The notes below the pieces were generated by a model. That model had not been told where the DNA came from and made no database searches. It was given only the letters and a program-made list of their open reading frames with translations. A program made the position numbers and the translations under genes. From Candidatus Binataceae bacterium (lineage in GTDB: Bacteria > Desulfobacterota > Binatia > Binatales > Binataceae): a DNA stretch of 37,962 nt. Shown here one piece after another: positions 17,097-25,781 of the stretch. The stretch lies in the NCBI GenBank assembly GCA_030038355.1, contig JASHPB010000036.1:1-37962 (forward strand), in the 5' to 3' direction. The first letter of the stretch is position 1; the number at the start of each line of letters is the position of its first letter.

Positions 17097-18302
17097 GTGA
17101 CTTTTAAGGCGGCTCGCCTTCCGGGCGCGTTCTCTTTCGCGATCCTCGCCGCCGGTTTGGCCGTGCTTATCGTCTCCTCGGTCAAGCATCGCGACCGCTT
17201 CGATCAGGTCAGTATGTCGGAGTTTTACGCGTGGTCATCGGAGCTTCGCGCGGGCGGCGATCCTTGGCTCGCGGCGCCCGATCGTGAGCGTCGAGCGTTT
17301 GCGGGCGTGCGCCACCTCGGACATTGCAATTACCCGCCGGCTTTCCTCCTCGCATTCGAGCCGCTCACGATGCTCCCGATCCGGACCGCGTACTGGATCT
17401 GGCAGGCGATTATCATCGCGAGCCTTATCGCCGCGACGTTTATCGTCACGCGCGTGCTGAGTCCTCCCGCGCCGCACTACTATGCGCTCACGGTCGGCGG
17501 CGTGCTGCTCTACCCCGAAGTGTACGGGATGCTCTACGAGAGTCAGCTGACGTCCATTCTCCTGTTGCTCGTTGTAGCGGCGTTCAGCCTCGATCGCCGA
17601 ACTCGAAATGCGCCGAGCGGCCTCACGCTCGCTGCTTCTGCGCTGCTCAAGATGTACCCAGCGCTGGCGGGCGGTTACTTCCTGATGCGCCGACGGTGGG
17701 CGACGATCGCGTGGGCGGTCATTTTCACCCTCGCCGGGCTCGCGCTTACCGGCGTGCATTCGATTCGCGACTTCGCCCAGTTCGGGATCGTCGGCTCGAG
17801 CTGGCTTTCGACCGACAGTTGGCTCCGCAACGATCGATCGATTGCGATTCTCAGCAATTTGCGGGTCCCAATCGACGCGATTTTTGGCCCGGCTCCGCCC
17901 GCCGCCGGAATCGCGCTATGGCTTGGGCTCACCACGGTCGCCGATGCGGCCGTGGTCGCGGCCGCCTTTTACCTGACGTATCGCGCGGCGGCCGACCGCT
18001 CGCTCGATATGGCATGTTTCGCGCTCTGGCTTGCTGCGGCAATCGTCGTCTCACCCATCGGATGGGGTCATTACCTGCCGTTCCTGATTCCACTGATCCT
18101 TTCGATGCTTGCACTCCTGGCGAGTGCGGAGGTCGGCGCGGCGGGCGCTGCGCTTTTTCTCGTGGGCCTGAGCGGAACGATTCTGCCGTACTATTCCGGC
18201 GCGCTTCGCCGAATCCACATGATGTTCTTTGCGACCATCCTCATTTACGCTGGCGCCTGCGTGATAATCGGTCGGCTTAGTCGGGCTGGTGCGGTCAAAT
18301 GA
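17097..18302 (+). CDS. GT87-like (DUF2029) membrane glycosyltransferase
   Basis: About 401 residues with some ten predicted membrane helices. The periplasmic N-terminal loop SEFYAWSSELRAGGDPW, later YPPAFLLAFEPL, and the ALLKMYPAL segment are characteristic of the GT-C family GT87, which transfers mannose-type sugars from polyprenyl phosphate. The usual acidic residue of the first loop is a glutamate here. GTG at 17097 is a best guess; GTG 17061 is in frame and also lacks a clear ribosome-binding site. Its stop overlaps the next ATG by four bases (ATGA), so the two are co-translated. Confidence 0.75.
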   Translation: MTFKAARLPGAFSFAILAAGLAVLIVSSVKHRDRFDQVSMSEFYAWSSELRAGGDPWLAAPDRERRAFAGVRHLGHCNYPPAFLLAFEPLTMLPIRTAYWIWQAIIIASLIAATFIVTRVLSPPAPHYYALTVGGVLLYPEVYGMLYESQLTSILLLLVVAAFSLDRRTRNAPSGLTLAASALLKMYPALAGGYFLMRRRWATIAWAVIFTLAGLALTGVHSIRDFAQFGIVGSSWLSTDSWLRNDRSIAILSNLRVPIDAIFGPAPPAAGIALWLGLTTVADAAVVAAAFYLTYRAAADRSLDMACFALWLAAAIVVSPIGWGHYLPFLIPLILSMLALLASAEVGAAGAALFLVGLSGTILPYYSGALRRIHMMFFATILIYAGACVIIGRLSRAGAVK

Positions 18303-18652
18303 TTTTCCACATCGCAGAACGCGATACCTGGAATCTCACCAAGGTGCGTGGGGTTTACGCGCCCGACTCGCTCGAGAGGGAGGGCTTCATTCACTGCTCA
18401 ACTCGTGAGCAGGTCGAGGAAACGGCCAACCTCTTATATCAGGGACGAACGGACCTCGTATTATTAGGTATTGACGAGAGTCGGCTCGATGCGCCATTGA
18501 AATTTGAAATGGCAGCCGACTCGGCGCGCAGGCCCGGCGCGGCACGCTTTCCGCACATTTATGGGCCCCTCAACCTCTCAGCCGTGGTCGATGTAAGGGA
18601 TTTACGATGCGACGCCGATCGAGGGTTCAAAATGCCACCCGACATCCTGTAG
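18299..18652 (+). CDS. DUF952 family protein
   Basis: A 117-residue protein with the DUF952 hallmarks: MIFHIAERDTWN at the start, LEREGFIHCSTREQV in the first third, and FPHIYGPLNLSAVVDV near the end. The HCS and H-IYG elements suggest a fold related to ADP-ribosyl-type enzymes, but no activity is established that I know of. It overlaps the glycosyltransferase stop by four bases. Confidence 0.88.
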   Translation: MIFHIAERDTWNLTKVRGVYAPDSLEREGFIHCSTREQVEETANLLYQGRTDLVLLGIDESRLDAPLKFEMAADSARRPGAARFPHIYGPLNLSAVVDVRDLRCDADRGFKMPPDIL

Positions 18653-18777
18653 CGGTAGCATCACTCGGATGGATCATACCGCCGGTCAGCCTCGATAACC
18701 CACCGATTGCGCGCTCTTGCCATATGCCTCGAAAATGGGTTGCAATTTGCATAACTTGAAAGGGGCCATTTTCGATC

Positions 18778-19140
18778 GTGGCGGATATTAAAATAACTCG
18801 TCTGAAGTGGGGGCCGTTTCCCCTCAACCGCGAAAACATCGACTCGCTGCTCTTCCTCGAATCCCCGGGAACCTACGCGCTCGGCACGATGAGCAGCAAG
18901 GGCGTGCTCGAGATCGAGTACGTCGGCCGGGCCGACAAGAACGTCAACAAGTCTCTGAAAGAGTATATCGGGCACTACACGCATTTTGCCGTGACCAAGC
19001 ATGCGTCTGTGCACGAAGCCCACGAGCACGAATGCCAGCTCTACCACGACTTCGGGCCTCCCGATAATCGCATCCATCCGCGACCGCCCGAGGGCGATGG
19101 CGGCGGTTGCCGGCATTGCACCGCGGAAGCGTCAGTTTAA
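18778..19140 (+). CDS. GIY-YIG-like small protein
   Basis: A 120-residue protein. PGTYALG and IEYVGRAD correspond to the GIY and YIG strands of the GIY-YIG nuclease fold, and HEHECQLYHDFG carries the expected helix glutamate. A C-terminal CRHC follows PRPPEGDGGG. The helix arginine that follows YIG in active nucleases appears to be replaced (NVNKSLKEYI), so catalysis is uncertain. The start is GTG; an AAAGGGG element lies about 11 bases upstream. Alone in its transcription unit. It could be a DNA-binding or repair accessory protein. Confidence 0.7.
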   Translation: MADIKITRLKWGPFPLNRENIDSLLFLESPGTYALGTMSSKGVLEIEYVGRADKNVNKSLKEYIGHYTHFAVTKHASVHEAHEHECQLYHDFGPPDNRIHPRPPEGDGGGCRHCTAEASV

Positions 19141-19506
19141 GCCGCGGGCAGCGCCCGCCGCACCGCTCATCCGATGCTCGCTTTCGCGCGCGCTCGACTT
19201 GAACGCTACCGATACTAAACAAACAGTCAGTTGATCAAGCTTGGTGTAGCCATAGTTCCGCCTGAGCACTTCTTGGCGCGCGCTCGATAAGAAAATCGCT
19301 GCAGCGGCTCTGGTGCGTCACCGCGAGCCGACATCGACTTTTCGCCCAACTTTCTTTGTGTCAAACTTAGCGGACTGCTAGTTAGCGATTGCAACCAACG
19401 ACTGCGCAGCCGAAAAAGGAAAGCAGGTAAGCAATCACGCACCACGGTTAACTAATCGGCAGCAGCCAAGGTTCTAGGCAACGCAGCATCAAATTCGGGG
19501 GAGGCA

Positions 19507-19913
19507 ATGAACATGAAGAAGCTCCCGTGTGGGGCGATCGCGGGCATTTTGTACTTGCGGTTTTCGCGCCAGCGCCAACCTCTGCCCAAAGCGGCACCTG
19601 CAAGAACTTCGACAGCGCCGCGACGGTCGTCAGCGGGATTACCGACCACGGCTTCTTTGTTCCGCCCAATGCCGTCAATCTAAGCTCTGTCACCTGCAAC
19701 CTTAGCGCTCCTCCCAACACGACCGATCCGGATCGCAGTAGCGCGCCGCCGCACAAGGTCACCGATTCCGTTATTTCGTTTCAAACCGAATCGACGGTTT
19801 TCGCGGTCCTCGCACGAAACTGTCAGCCCCATTCGATTTCAACGGCTCCGATTGCGGCGGCTCGCCTCGCGTCGAGGTCAATTTCTCTACGCCAACGTCT
19901 CTTCAGGATTTAG
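19507..19913 (+). pseudogene. Frameshifted secreted protein gene
   Basis: GGGGAGGCA followed by ATG 19507 opens MNMKKLPCGAIAGI, the start of a signal peptide. After a shift near 19545 the signal peptide resumes in another frame as LAVFAPAPTSAQSG, followed by TCKNFDSAATVV, GFFVPPNAVNLSSVTCNLS and VTDSVISFQTES. A second shift near 19800 is likely because DFNGSDCGGSPRVEVNF follows in a third frame. The product looks like a small exported cysteine-containing protein of unknown function. The 366 bp before it (19141-19506) show no gene, and 19914-20072 holds only possible remnants. Confidence 0.45.
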
Positions 19914-20072
19914 TGGCCAAAGCGTGACTGATCGATCTTGTCGTTGACGGTGGATGGTTGGCTGCGGCCGAAAGGCCATGACCTGACGATCAGCAACAGC
20001 GTCTATCCCTAAGCTTCTCGGCCAATGGCGAAGGTCATCTAATCGTTTCCTTTCTTTGTTTCGTCTTGACTC

Positions 20073-21098
20073 ATGAGCGAAGAAAAAGCGAAGATGGCCG
20101 TAGCCACCGCCATGAACGCCGTCGCCACATTGCCACTTCGCGCCGACCGCCACGACGAGGAACTGGACGCCACCCGAGGCGTCGAGTTCCTCGAAATGCC
20201 GGTCAAGCAAATCCTCAACCGATGCACCAGCCCGCGCATGCCTTTTCGCTGGACGATAAACCCTTACCGCGGATGCGAGTTCGGCTGCGTTTATTGCTAC
20301 GCCCGCTACACCCACGAGTTTCTCGACCTGAACGATCCGATGGCCTTCGAGCGGCGGATTTTCGTTAAGCGGATGGCTGCCGAGGTGCTGGCGCGAACCC
20401 TCTCGCGGACGCCCATCGGCTCTGACCAGATCGCCCTCGGCACTGCGACCGACCCGTACCAGCCTGCGGAGCGGAAGTACCTCCTCACGCGCTCGATGCT
20501 AGGAATTTTCGCCCACCTCGCGGGTCTCAACCTTTCGATCACGACCAAGTCGAGCCTCATCACGCGCGACCTCGACCTGCTGATGAAAATCAACCGCCGC
20601 TCGAAGCTTTCGGTCAACTTCTCGCTGATAACGCTCGACCGGCGCCTGCAGCGGACGCTCGAGCCGCGCGCGCCGCGCCCGGGCCTGAGGCTGCGCGCGC
20701 TCAACGAGCTGAAGCGCGCCGGGATCGCGTGCAACCTCCTGATGATGCCGATGATCCCTGGAATCACAGACGACCCGGCGCGCATCGAGCGCGTGATCCG
20801 CGCCGCGAAGTTCGCCGGCGCTGAAGGCGTATGGTGGCGCTCGCTCTTTCTGAAGCCCGCCGCGGCGCGTCGCTTTATCCCGTTCGTGCGCGCGCGGTTT
20901 CCCGATCTCGCTCCTCGAATCGACGCGTTCTATGGCAATGCTGAGTACGCGCCGCGCCAGTACGACGAGCGGATGTCGATGATCTTCGACAGGCTGCGCC
21001 GCCGCCACGGCTTCCCCGTGAGCAGCGACCGGATGACGTCGTCGTCGCCGGCGGCGCTGATGGAGGCGCCGCGCCAGCTCACGCTCGACATACGCTGA
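20073..21098 (+). CDS. SplB-like (COG1533, Rv2578c-type) radical SAM protein
   Basis: A 341-residue radical SAM protein. The [4Fe-4S] motif is C68-x3-C72-x2-C75 in YRGCEFGCVYCYAR, with the following ALGTATDPYQPAE and TTKSSLITRD segments shared with spore-photoproduct-lyase-like COG1533 proteins. Many bacteria that do not sporulate encode this group, whose reaction is unknown. The N-terminal VEFLEMPVKQILN region is also typical. It stands alone, preceded by about 160 bp without a gene. Confidence 0.88.
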   Translation: MSEEKAKMAVATAMNAVATLPLRADRHDEELDATRGVEFLEMPVKQILNRCTSPRMPFRWTINPYRGCEFGCVYCYARYTHEFLDLNDPMAFERRIFVKRMAAEVLARTLSRTPIGSDQIALGTATDPYQPAERKYLLTRSMLGIFAHLAGLNLSITTKSSLITRDLDLLMKINRRSKLSVNFSLITLDRRLQRTLEPRAPRPGLRLRALNELKRAGIACNLLMMPMIPGITDDPARIERVIRAAKFAGAEGVWWRSLFLKPAAARRFIPFVRARFPDLAPRIDAFYGNAEYAPRQYDERMSMIFDRLRRRHGFPVSSDRMTSSSPAALMEAPRQLTLDIR

Positions 21099-21260
21099 AA
21101 GACGACAACCGAGCGAACCTCCTCGCCGGCTTCAATATTCGCGCGGCTCACCGCTCTGCGATTCATTGCGTGAATCGGAGGTGTGCTTGTCCCGGCGTAT
21201 TTCCGCCGAGGCATCAGTCGCGGGCGAGGATATTCGTGAAAGCGCGCGAATTTCTTGGCC

Positions 21261-21306
21261 GTCATCTTGAGCGGCGCGAGTCCGCGAGCGAATTCGAGCG
21301 ATCTTA
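21261..21306 (+). repeat. Short dispersed-repeat-like segment
   Basis: GTCATCTTGAGCGGCGCGAG, then TCCGCGAGCG and GAGCGATCTT, resembles a GTCATCCTGA...GGATCT class of short repeat that I recall from many uncultured bacterial genomes. A related end occurs at 21747. It lies 75 bp before the leader of the first tandem paralogue. The rest of 21099-21380 shows no gene. Confidence 0.4.
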
Positions 21307-21380
21307 TCCAGCCCTTAGCGGTGTAGCGGACGACGAGTCGTCTTCCGCTGAATCATTCCTTGCGCTAGAAAACCGCGAGG

Positions 21381-21684
21381 ATGAACGCTCGCCATGCAGC
21401 TGCGCTCGCGCTCGTGGGCTGGTATCTGATGGTGCCGCCGGGAGGTCAGCCGCAGGCGAAGCTTTCCGTTTGGACGGTGGTGTCTCGATCTAAAAACAGA
21501 AAACGCCTGCGAATCTGCCGCGCAAGAACTGCAGGCAACCGGGCGAGCTGCCTACGGCGAACGACTCCGCCAGATGACTCCCGTTCAGCAACTTATGGAA
21601 GGCGATGCCGCCGAGCGTCCCGCTATCTCTGAGATGTTTGCGAGATGCGTTGACGCTGCCGATCCGCGGCTCAAGTCAAATTAG
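21381..21684 (+). pseudogene. Tandem small-protein paralogue A, frameshifted
   Basis: The frame opens MNARHAAALALVGWYLMVPP, nearly the same start as the intact paralogue at 22074. A single net shift near 21462 moves the rest to the next frame, which reads FGRWCLDLKTENACESAAQE, then LMEGDAAERPAISEMFARC and DAADPRLKSN, ending at TAG 21682-21684. The RW, C and C-x4-DPRLK positions match the intact copy. It shares with that copy a 19-base leader (TGCGCTAGAAAACCGCGAG) directly before the ATG. One base change of length inactivates it. Confidence 0.7.
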
Positions 21685-21746
21685 GAAACAGTCGTCAATC
21701 CGAGTGTTGCGCGTATGAAGCATCTAGCGCGCGAGCATTTTTGATC

Positions 21747-21981
21747 GTCATCCTGAAGTGAAGGATCTTGGTGGCCCCAAAGTGGATCGGTTCTGGCTAG
21801 CGCGCGAAGCGCTTTCCTTGTCGATGAGGGCGCTTGGCGCTGCTTGGGGCCGGCGAACCAATGCGCTGCCTATCCGAGACCCTCGACCTCGGTAGCCTTC
21901 GCTCGGGGGTGACAGAAGAAGAGGTTCGGACGATCAGATGCCGAGCCGAGCCTCAATATCTTCACAAACCCTCAGGATGAC
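21747..21981. repeat. Inverted-repeat-bounded element between paralogues
   Basis: GTCATCCTGA at 21747-21756 and TCAGGATGAC at 21972-21981 are perfect 10-bp inverted ends around 235 bp with no coding capacity. The left end continues AGTGAAGGATCTT, like short dispersed repeats. The interior includes CGACCTCGGTAGCC and GGGGTGACAG. It could be a MITE-like element or two REP-like units. No target duplication is obvious. It occupies most of the 389-bp gap 21685-22073. Confidence 0.45.
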
Positions 21982-22073
21982 TGATGGGTGGCGCGAGAGC
22001 TTCGTGGTGCTTGGTACAACACGTGCTTGGCTCACTTTCACTAAATTGGACCGTGCGCTAGAAAACCGCGAGT

Positions 22074-22349
22074 ATGAAAGTGCGCCATGCCGCCGCGGTC
22101 GCCCTGGCCGGCTGGTACCTGATGTTCCCGCCGTTCAGGGGCGATGGAAAGTCGCTCGACCTTATCGCGCCGCTCTCGCGCTGGCGTATCGCGTTCACTT
22201 TCGACACCGCCAAGGAGTGCGAAGATATCCGTTCGCGCGTTTACTACGGCGCCGAAATCCCGGCCCGCTACCGCGTCTTCGACAACGTTGGCGGTATCGG
22301 CTACATGCAGTGCATCGGCACCGACGACCCGCGCCTTAAGCCGGAGTAA
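22074..22349 (+). CDS. Tandem small-protein paralogue B, intact
   Basis: A 91-residue protein and the only unbroken member of three tandem copies. Residues about 2-20 (VRHAAAVALAGWYLMFPP) form a signal peptide or membrane anchor. Then follow LSRWRIAFTFDTAKECEDI and, at the end, YMQCIGTDDPRLKPE. Two cysteines (in KEC and QC) could form a disulfide outside the cytoplasm. I know similar short proteins only as hypotheticals in uncultured soil bacteria. It is preceded by the conserved 19-base leader found also before copy A. Confidence 0.75.
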   Translation: MKVRHAAAVALAGWYLMFPPFRGDGKSLDLIAPLSRWRIAFTFDTAKECEDIRSRVYYGAEIPARYRVFDNVGGIGYMQCIGTDDPRLKPE

Positions 22350-22379
22350 TGCGCTCGACATTTTGGCAGCATCGCGAGT

Positions 22380-22681
22380 GTGAGGGCCCGCCATGCCACC
22401 GTGATCGGTCGCGGCCCGGTACCTGATGGCGTCGCCGCCTTCTTACCGATTCGCAACGTTTGCACCGTATTCACGCTGGTTCCGGTTGCGGATTTACGCC
22501 ACCAAAGAAGGAGTACGAGCGCGACAAGAATCGGTTTGAGAACAAAGCTGCGGAAGACACGGTCGAGCGTGGCTGTTGGACCGATCCGAAGAAGGCCCGC
22601 GATGCGTCGTGTGAAGCCGATTTCACAATGTATCTCACGGTTTGCGTCGAGAGCTACGATCCGCGCCTCAACGGCATGTAA
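22380..22681 (+). pseudogene. Tandem small-protein paralogue C, frameshifted
   Basis: From GTG 22380 the frame opens VRARHAT, matching the start of copies A and B. A shift near 22405 is needed for RYLMASPPSYRFATFAPYSRW, and another near 22495 for KKEYERDKNRFENKAAEDTV. The end TMYLTVCVESYDPRLNGM keeps the family C-x4-DPRL signature before TAA 22679-22681. At least two indels, so it is dead unless the assembly is wrong. It follows the intact copy by 30 bp. Confidence 0.65.
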
Positions 22682-22808
22682 CTGCGCGCATCGTAGCAGC
22701 GCGCTCGGGCATTAACGCTCTTCAAGACATTGACCCGCGTTGATAAACCATATTAACGAGTTCGGACACCTGCCGTCCGCACCCGGCTACTCGAAGGGAG
22801 CATCGCCG

Positions 22809-23594
22809 ATGGATCTCGGTCTCAAAGGTAAAGTCGCGATCGTAACCGGCGCCACACGCGGACTCGGCCGCGCGATGGCCGAGGCGCTCGCTGCGGAAGG
22901 GATGGCGGTCGCGTTCTGCGCGCGTGATGCCGAGCAGGTGAAATCGGCGGCCGCGAGTCTCGCGCAGATTTCATCGGCGCACGGAGGCGCAGGCGCGATC
23001 GGCCACGCTGCAGATGCCACCGATGCACCCGCGATGGGCCGCCTCGTTAACGAAACGGTGAAGCGCTTCGGCGGCGTCGACGTCCTTGTCAACAATGCCG
23101 GCGCGGCGCGTCCCGGAGCGCTCGCCGAACTGCCCGACGCGGCGTGGCGCGAGCAATTCGATTTGAACCTTTTCGCTCCCGTCAGGCTCGCGCGCCTCAC
23201 CGCGCCTGAGATGGAAAAGCGCGGCGGCGGTTCGATCATCAATATTGGATCAATCTACGGGCGCGAGGCCGGCGGTCCGATGACCTACAACGCCTCGAAG
23301 GCCGCGCTTCATTCCTTTACCAAGATGCTCGCGCGCGAGTTCGCTCCCAAAGCCATCCGCGTCAACACGATCGCGCCCGGCTCGATCATCTTCCCGGGCG
23401 GAGTGTGGGAAGGAGTCTTCAAGGCCAACCCCGCTTTCGAGAAAGATTTTATCGCGCACGATTTGCCCGCGGGACGGCTCGGCCATCCCGCGGAAGTTGC
23501 GTACGTGGTCGTGATGTTGGCGTCGCCGCGCGCGAGCTGGATCACGGGCGCATGTATCCCGGTGGATGGCGCGCAGGGGCGCTCGATCGTCTGA
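22809..23594 (+). CDS. SDR-family oxidoreductase
   Basis: A 261-residue classical short-chain dehydrogenase. NAD(P) binding TGATRGLG lies at 13-20, NNAG at 95-98, and the catalytic tetrad N120, S148, Y160 and K164 is complete. The following PGSI and a C-terminal ACIPVDGAQ are typical of FabG-like 3-oxoacyl reductases, though the substrate may be any hydroxy/keto compound. Starting at ATG 22809 is supported by GAAGGGAG about nine bases upstream; the longer frame upstream lacks this. The next gene starts eight bases after its stop. Confidence 0.9.
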   Translation: MDLGLKGKVAIVTGATRGLGRAMAEALAAEGMAVAFCARDAEQVKSAAASLAQISSAHGGAGAIGHAADATDAPAMGRLVNETVKRFGGVDVLVNNAGAARPGALAELPDAAWREQFDLNLFAPVRLARLTAPEMEKRGGGSIINIGSIYGREAGGPMTYNASKAALHSFTKMLAREFAPKAIRVNTIAPGSIIFPGGVWEGVFKANPAFEKDFIAHDLPAGRLGHPAEVAYVVVMLASPRASWITGACIPVDGAQGRSIV

Positions 23595-23602
23595 CGCTTC
23601 GG

Positions 23603-24703
23603 ATGAATTCGCTCTCGATTCGTATCGCGCTCGCGAGCGCGGCGCTGCTTGTCGTTTTCGGATGCGCCGCGCCGATGCCGAGCACGGACTTGCCGCCGAC
23701 GCGAATCGTTGCACCGGCGCGCGACTTCCCCGAGCTGCGCGACTATCGCGGCGTGATCGATTTGCAGCTCCAAGGCTCAGGCCTCGATGAAGCGGGAATC
23801 GCCGACCTCGCGCGCGCGGCCCAGCTCGATTTCATCGCGCTCGGCGACGAGGCCGAGCCGGGCACGGCGAACTTCGGCACGGGCGGCTTCACGTCGGCGA
23901 TTCTTTTCATCCCTGGGGGCGCGTTCAAAATCGGTGGCGGCGAGATCGTGGCCGTGAATGTACACGATCCGATAAATGCGGGCTCGACGGCGCCTGCTAT
24001 CGTCGATGCGATTCACGCGCAGGGTGGACTTGCGATCGCGCGCGAGCCGTCGCGATTCATATCGCCCGACGGTTACGCCCTGGCCGACGCGATCGAGGTT
24101 TACGGTCAGTCCGCGGTATGGCGCGCCGAAAGTCCTTTCTCGCTTAAGCTGCGCGCCATATTTCTAGGCACCGATCATTTTCTCGCGGACCTCGATTCGC
24201 TCGCGCCCTCCGAAATCGGCGCTTATGACCATCTGACCGAGGGTGCGCGCATCGCGCTGGTCGCGGGCTTCGGCGCTCCCGCCAACATGAACGTGCTCGG
24301 AGCAACAGTAGGCACGTGGCAGCAGCTGTTCCTCTTCTACGCGACTCACTTGCTCGCGACCGAGCGCGAAACCGACCCGCTGATGGATGCAATCAAGAAT
24401 GGCCGCGTCTATATCAGCTTCGATTTTCTCGGCTACGTGCAGGACTTTGCCTTCTATGGCGAGAGCGGCACCACGAAAATCATGATGGGTTCGGAGGCGA
24501 CGTTCGCCTCCGGCGTGACGCTCAAGACCGAATTGCCCGACACCGCGGATCGAATCGTAGTTTATAAAAATGGTGCTGAAGCGGCTTCGACCGAGTCTGC
24601 CACCGACTTCGCCTACGTACCCACGTCGGCGGGTGCCTATCGCGTTGTCGCCTACCGCAAGGGCGTTCCCTGGATCATCTCGAACCCGGTCTATCTCCGT
24701 TGA
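23603..24703 (+). CDS. PHP-like lipoprotein with lost metal ligands
   Basis: A 366-residue exported lipoprotein: signal peptide with lipobox VFGC, acylated Cys21. The body follows the outline of PHP-domain metal hydrolases: YRGVIDLQLQGSGLDEAG, then ARAAQLDFIALGDEAEPG, GGLAIAREPSRF and DAIEVYGQS, with a beta-rich C-terminal domain from about 275. In active PHP proteins the corresponding segments carry H-x-H, a DH pair and AHP; here these histidines are Q, E and R/E. I infer a non-catalytic PHP fold. It sits eight bases after the SDR gene and overlaps the convergent LysR gene by 13 bp. Confidence 0.65.
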   Translation: MNSLSIRIALASAALLVVFGCAAPMPSTDLPPTRIVAPARDFPELRDYRGVIDLQLQGSGLDEAGIADLARAAQLDFIALGDEAEPGTANFGTGGFTSAILFIPGGAFKIGGGEIVAVNVHDPINAGSTAPAIVDAIHAQGGLAIAREPSRFISPDGYALADAIEVYGQSAVWRAESPFSLKLRAIFLGTDHFLADLDSLAPSEIGAYDHLTEGARIALVAGFGAPANMNVLGATVGTWQQLFLFYATHLLATERETDPLMDAIKNGRVYISFDFLGYVQDFAFYGESGTTKIMMGSEATFASGVTLKTELPDTADRIVVYKNGAEAASTESATDFAYVPTSAGAYRVVAYRKGVPWIISNPVYLR

Positions 24704-25653
24704 CGCACGGCGGAGACGCGACCTGGTCGGCTCTTAACTCCGCGCTCGCCAGCGCGAATTCCATTCCGCAGTACCGGTGCGATGCGTGCGAAGGTCTCGG
24801 CGATCGCGTTCGAGACCAGGCGAATCTTCGCGATTCGCCGCAGATCCTGATGCGTGATGAGCCACACGGGGCGCCTCACCGGAGGCTGATCGCGATTCAA
24901 GCGCCTCAGTGCAGGCTCCAAATCCGCCTGGGCGCACGCGAGGAAGCCGATTCCAATCCCATCAGCCACCGCCTTCATCTGCACGAACGGGCTGTTGCTG
25001 AAAAGCGCCTCGTGCGACGCGCCGAGTGTCACGCGCGACGCACCCAGAGCTTCGCGGAACCACGACGGCGCGCCCAGATAACTAACTATCGAGTGCTCTT
25101 CGACGCCGGAAGATGCGTCGCTGGCGGCGTGCCGCGCGAGGTAATCAGGCGAGGCATACACGCTAAAGGCGAATTCTCCCAGCTTGCGGCATACGAGGCT
25201 TGGATCGTCGGGGCGATTCAGCCGCAGTGCGATATCGGCTTCACGGCGCGGCACGTCAACGATGTGCAGACCCGTCATCATCTCGACCTGGAGTTCCGGA
25301 TGCCGGCGCATCAGCGCGGCGACCGCCGGTACCACGACCAGTCGCGCCAGGACCTCAGTGGTTGCGACCCTGACGAGGCCGCTCAGGCGCGCATCGTGTC
25401 CCGCGACTAGGCGATTGACCTCGGCAGCAGATGATTCCATCGTCTCGCACTCGCTCAGGATCGCCTGGCCGGCCGCGGTGATCGCGAATCCCTCGGGTGT
25501 GCGGTCGAAAAGCTTGGCGCCGAGTCGATCTTCCATCGCCGCGAGGCGCCGCCCGACTGTCGCGTGATCAACCTGTAGCGCGCGCGCCGCGCCGGAGAGG
25601 CTCCGCGTGCGCGAGAGCGCGAGAAAATAGCGCACGTCATCCCATTGCCACAT
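24691..25653 (-). CDS. LysR-family transcriptional regulator
   Basis: A 320-residue LysR protein. The N-terminal winged helix (about 1-60) contains VRYFLALSRTRSLSGAARAL, DHATVGRRLAAMEDRLGAKLFDR, and the rest is a periplasmic-binding-protein-like effector domain. I chose ATG 25651-25653 (MWQWDDVRYF) because GGAG lies about nine bases upstream; an in-frame start 60 bases further upstream is less likely. It diverges from the MFS gene at 25782 with a 128-bp gap, the usual arrangement of a LysR regulator and its target. Confidence 0.9.
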   Translation of the reverse strand: MWQWDDVRYFLALSRTRSLSGAARALQVDHATVGRRLAAMEDRLGAKLFDRTPEGFAITAAGQAILSECETMESSAAEVNRLVAGHDARLSGLVRVATTEVLARLVVVPAVAALMRRHPELQVEMMTGLHIVDVPRREADIALRLNRPDDPSLVCRKLGEFAFSVYASPDYLARHAASDASSGVEEHSIVSYLGAPSWFREALGASRVTLGASHEALFSNSPFVQMKAVADGIGIGFLACAQADLEPALRRLNRDQPPVRRPVWLITHQDLRRIAKIRLVSNAIAETFARIAPVLRNGIRAGERGVKSRPGRVSAVRQRR

Positions 25654-25781
25654 AAGCGGGACTCCGGAGGTGTGAATTCGCACAGCAGATGTGCACAGAT
25701 GCGTTATTTCCATAACCGGCCCGCTGCCGCAAGGATCAGCTCGAGTCCATCGGCATCCTGCGAGCGCGCGAGGAGACGACG

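Noticed and set aside
19144..19158. GCGGGC-AGC-GCCCGC hairpin just after the GIY-YIG stop
   Set aside because: Only a 6-bp stem and no T-run; not enough for a terminator call.
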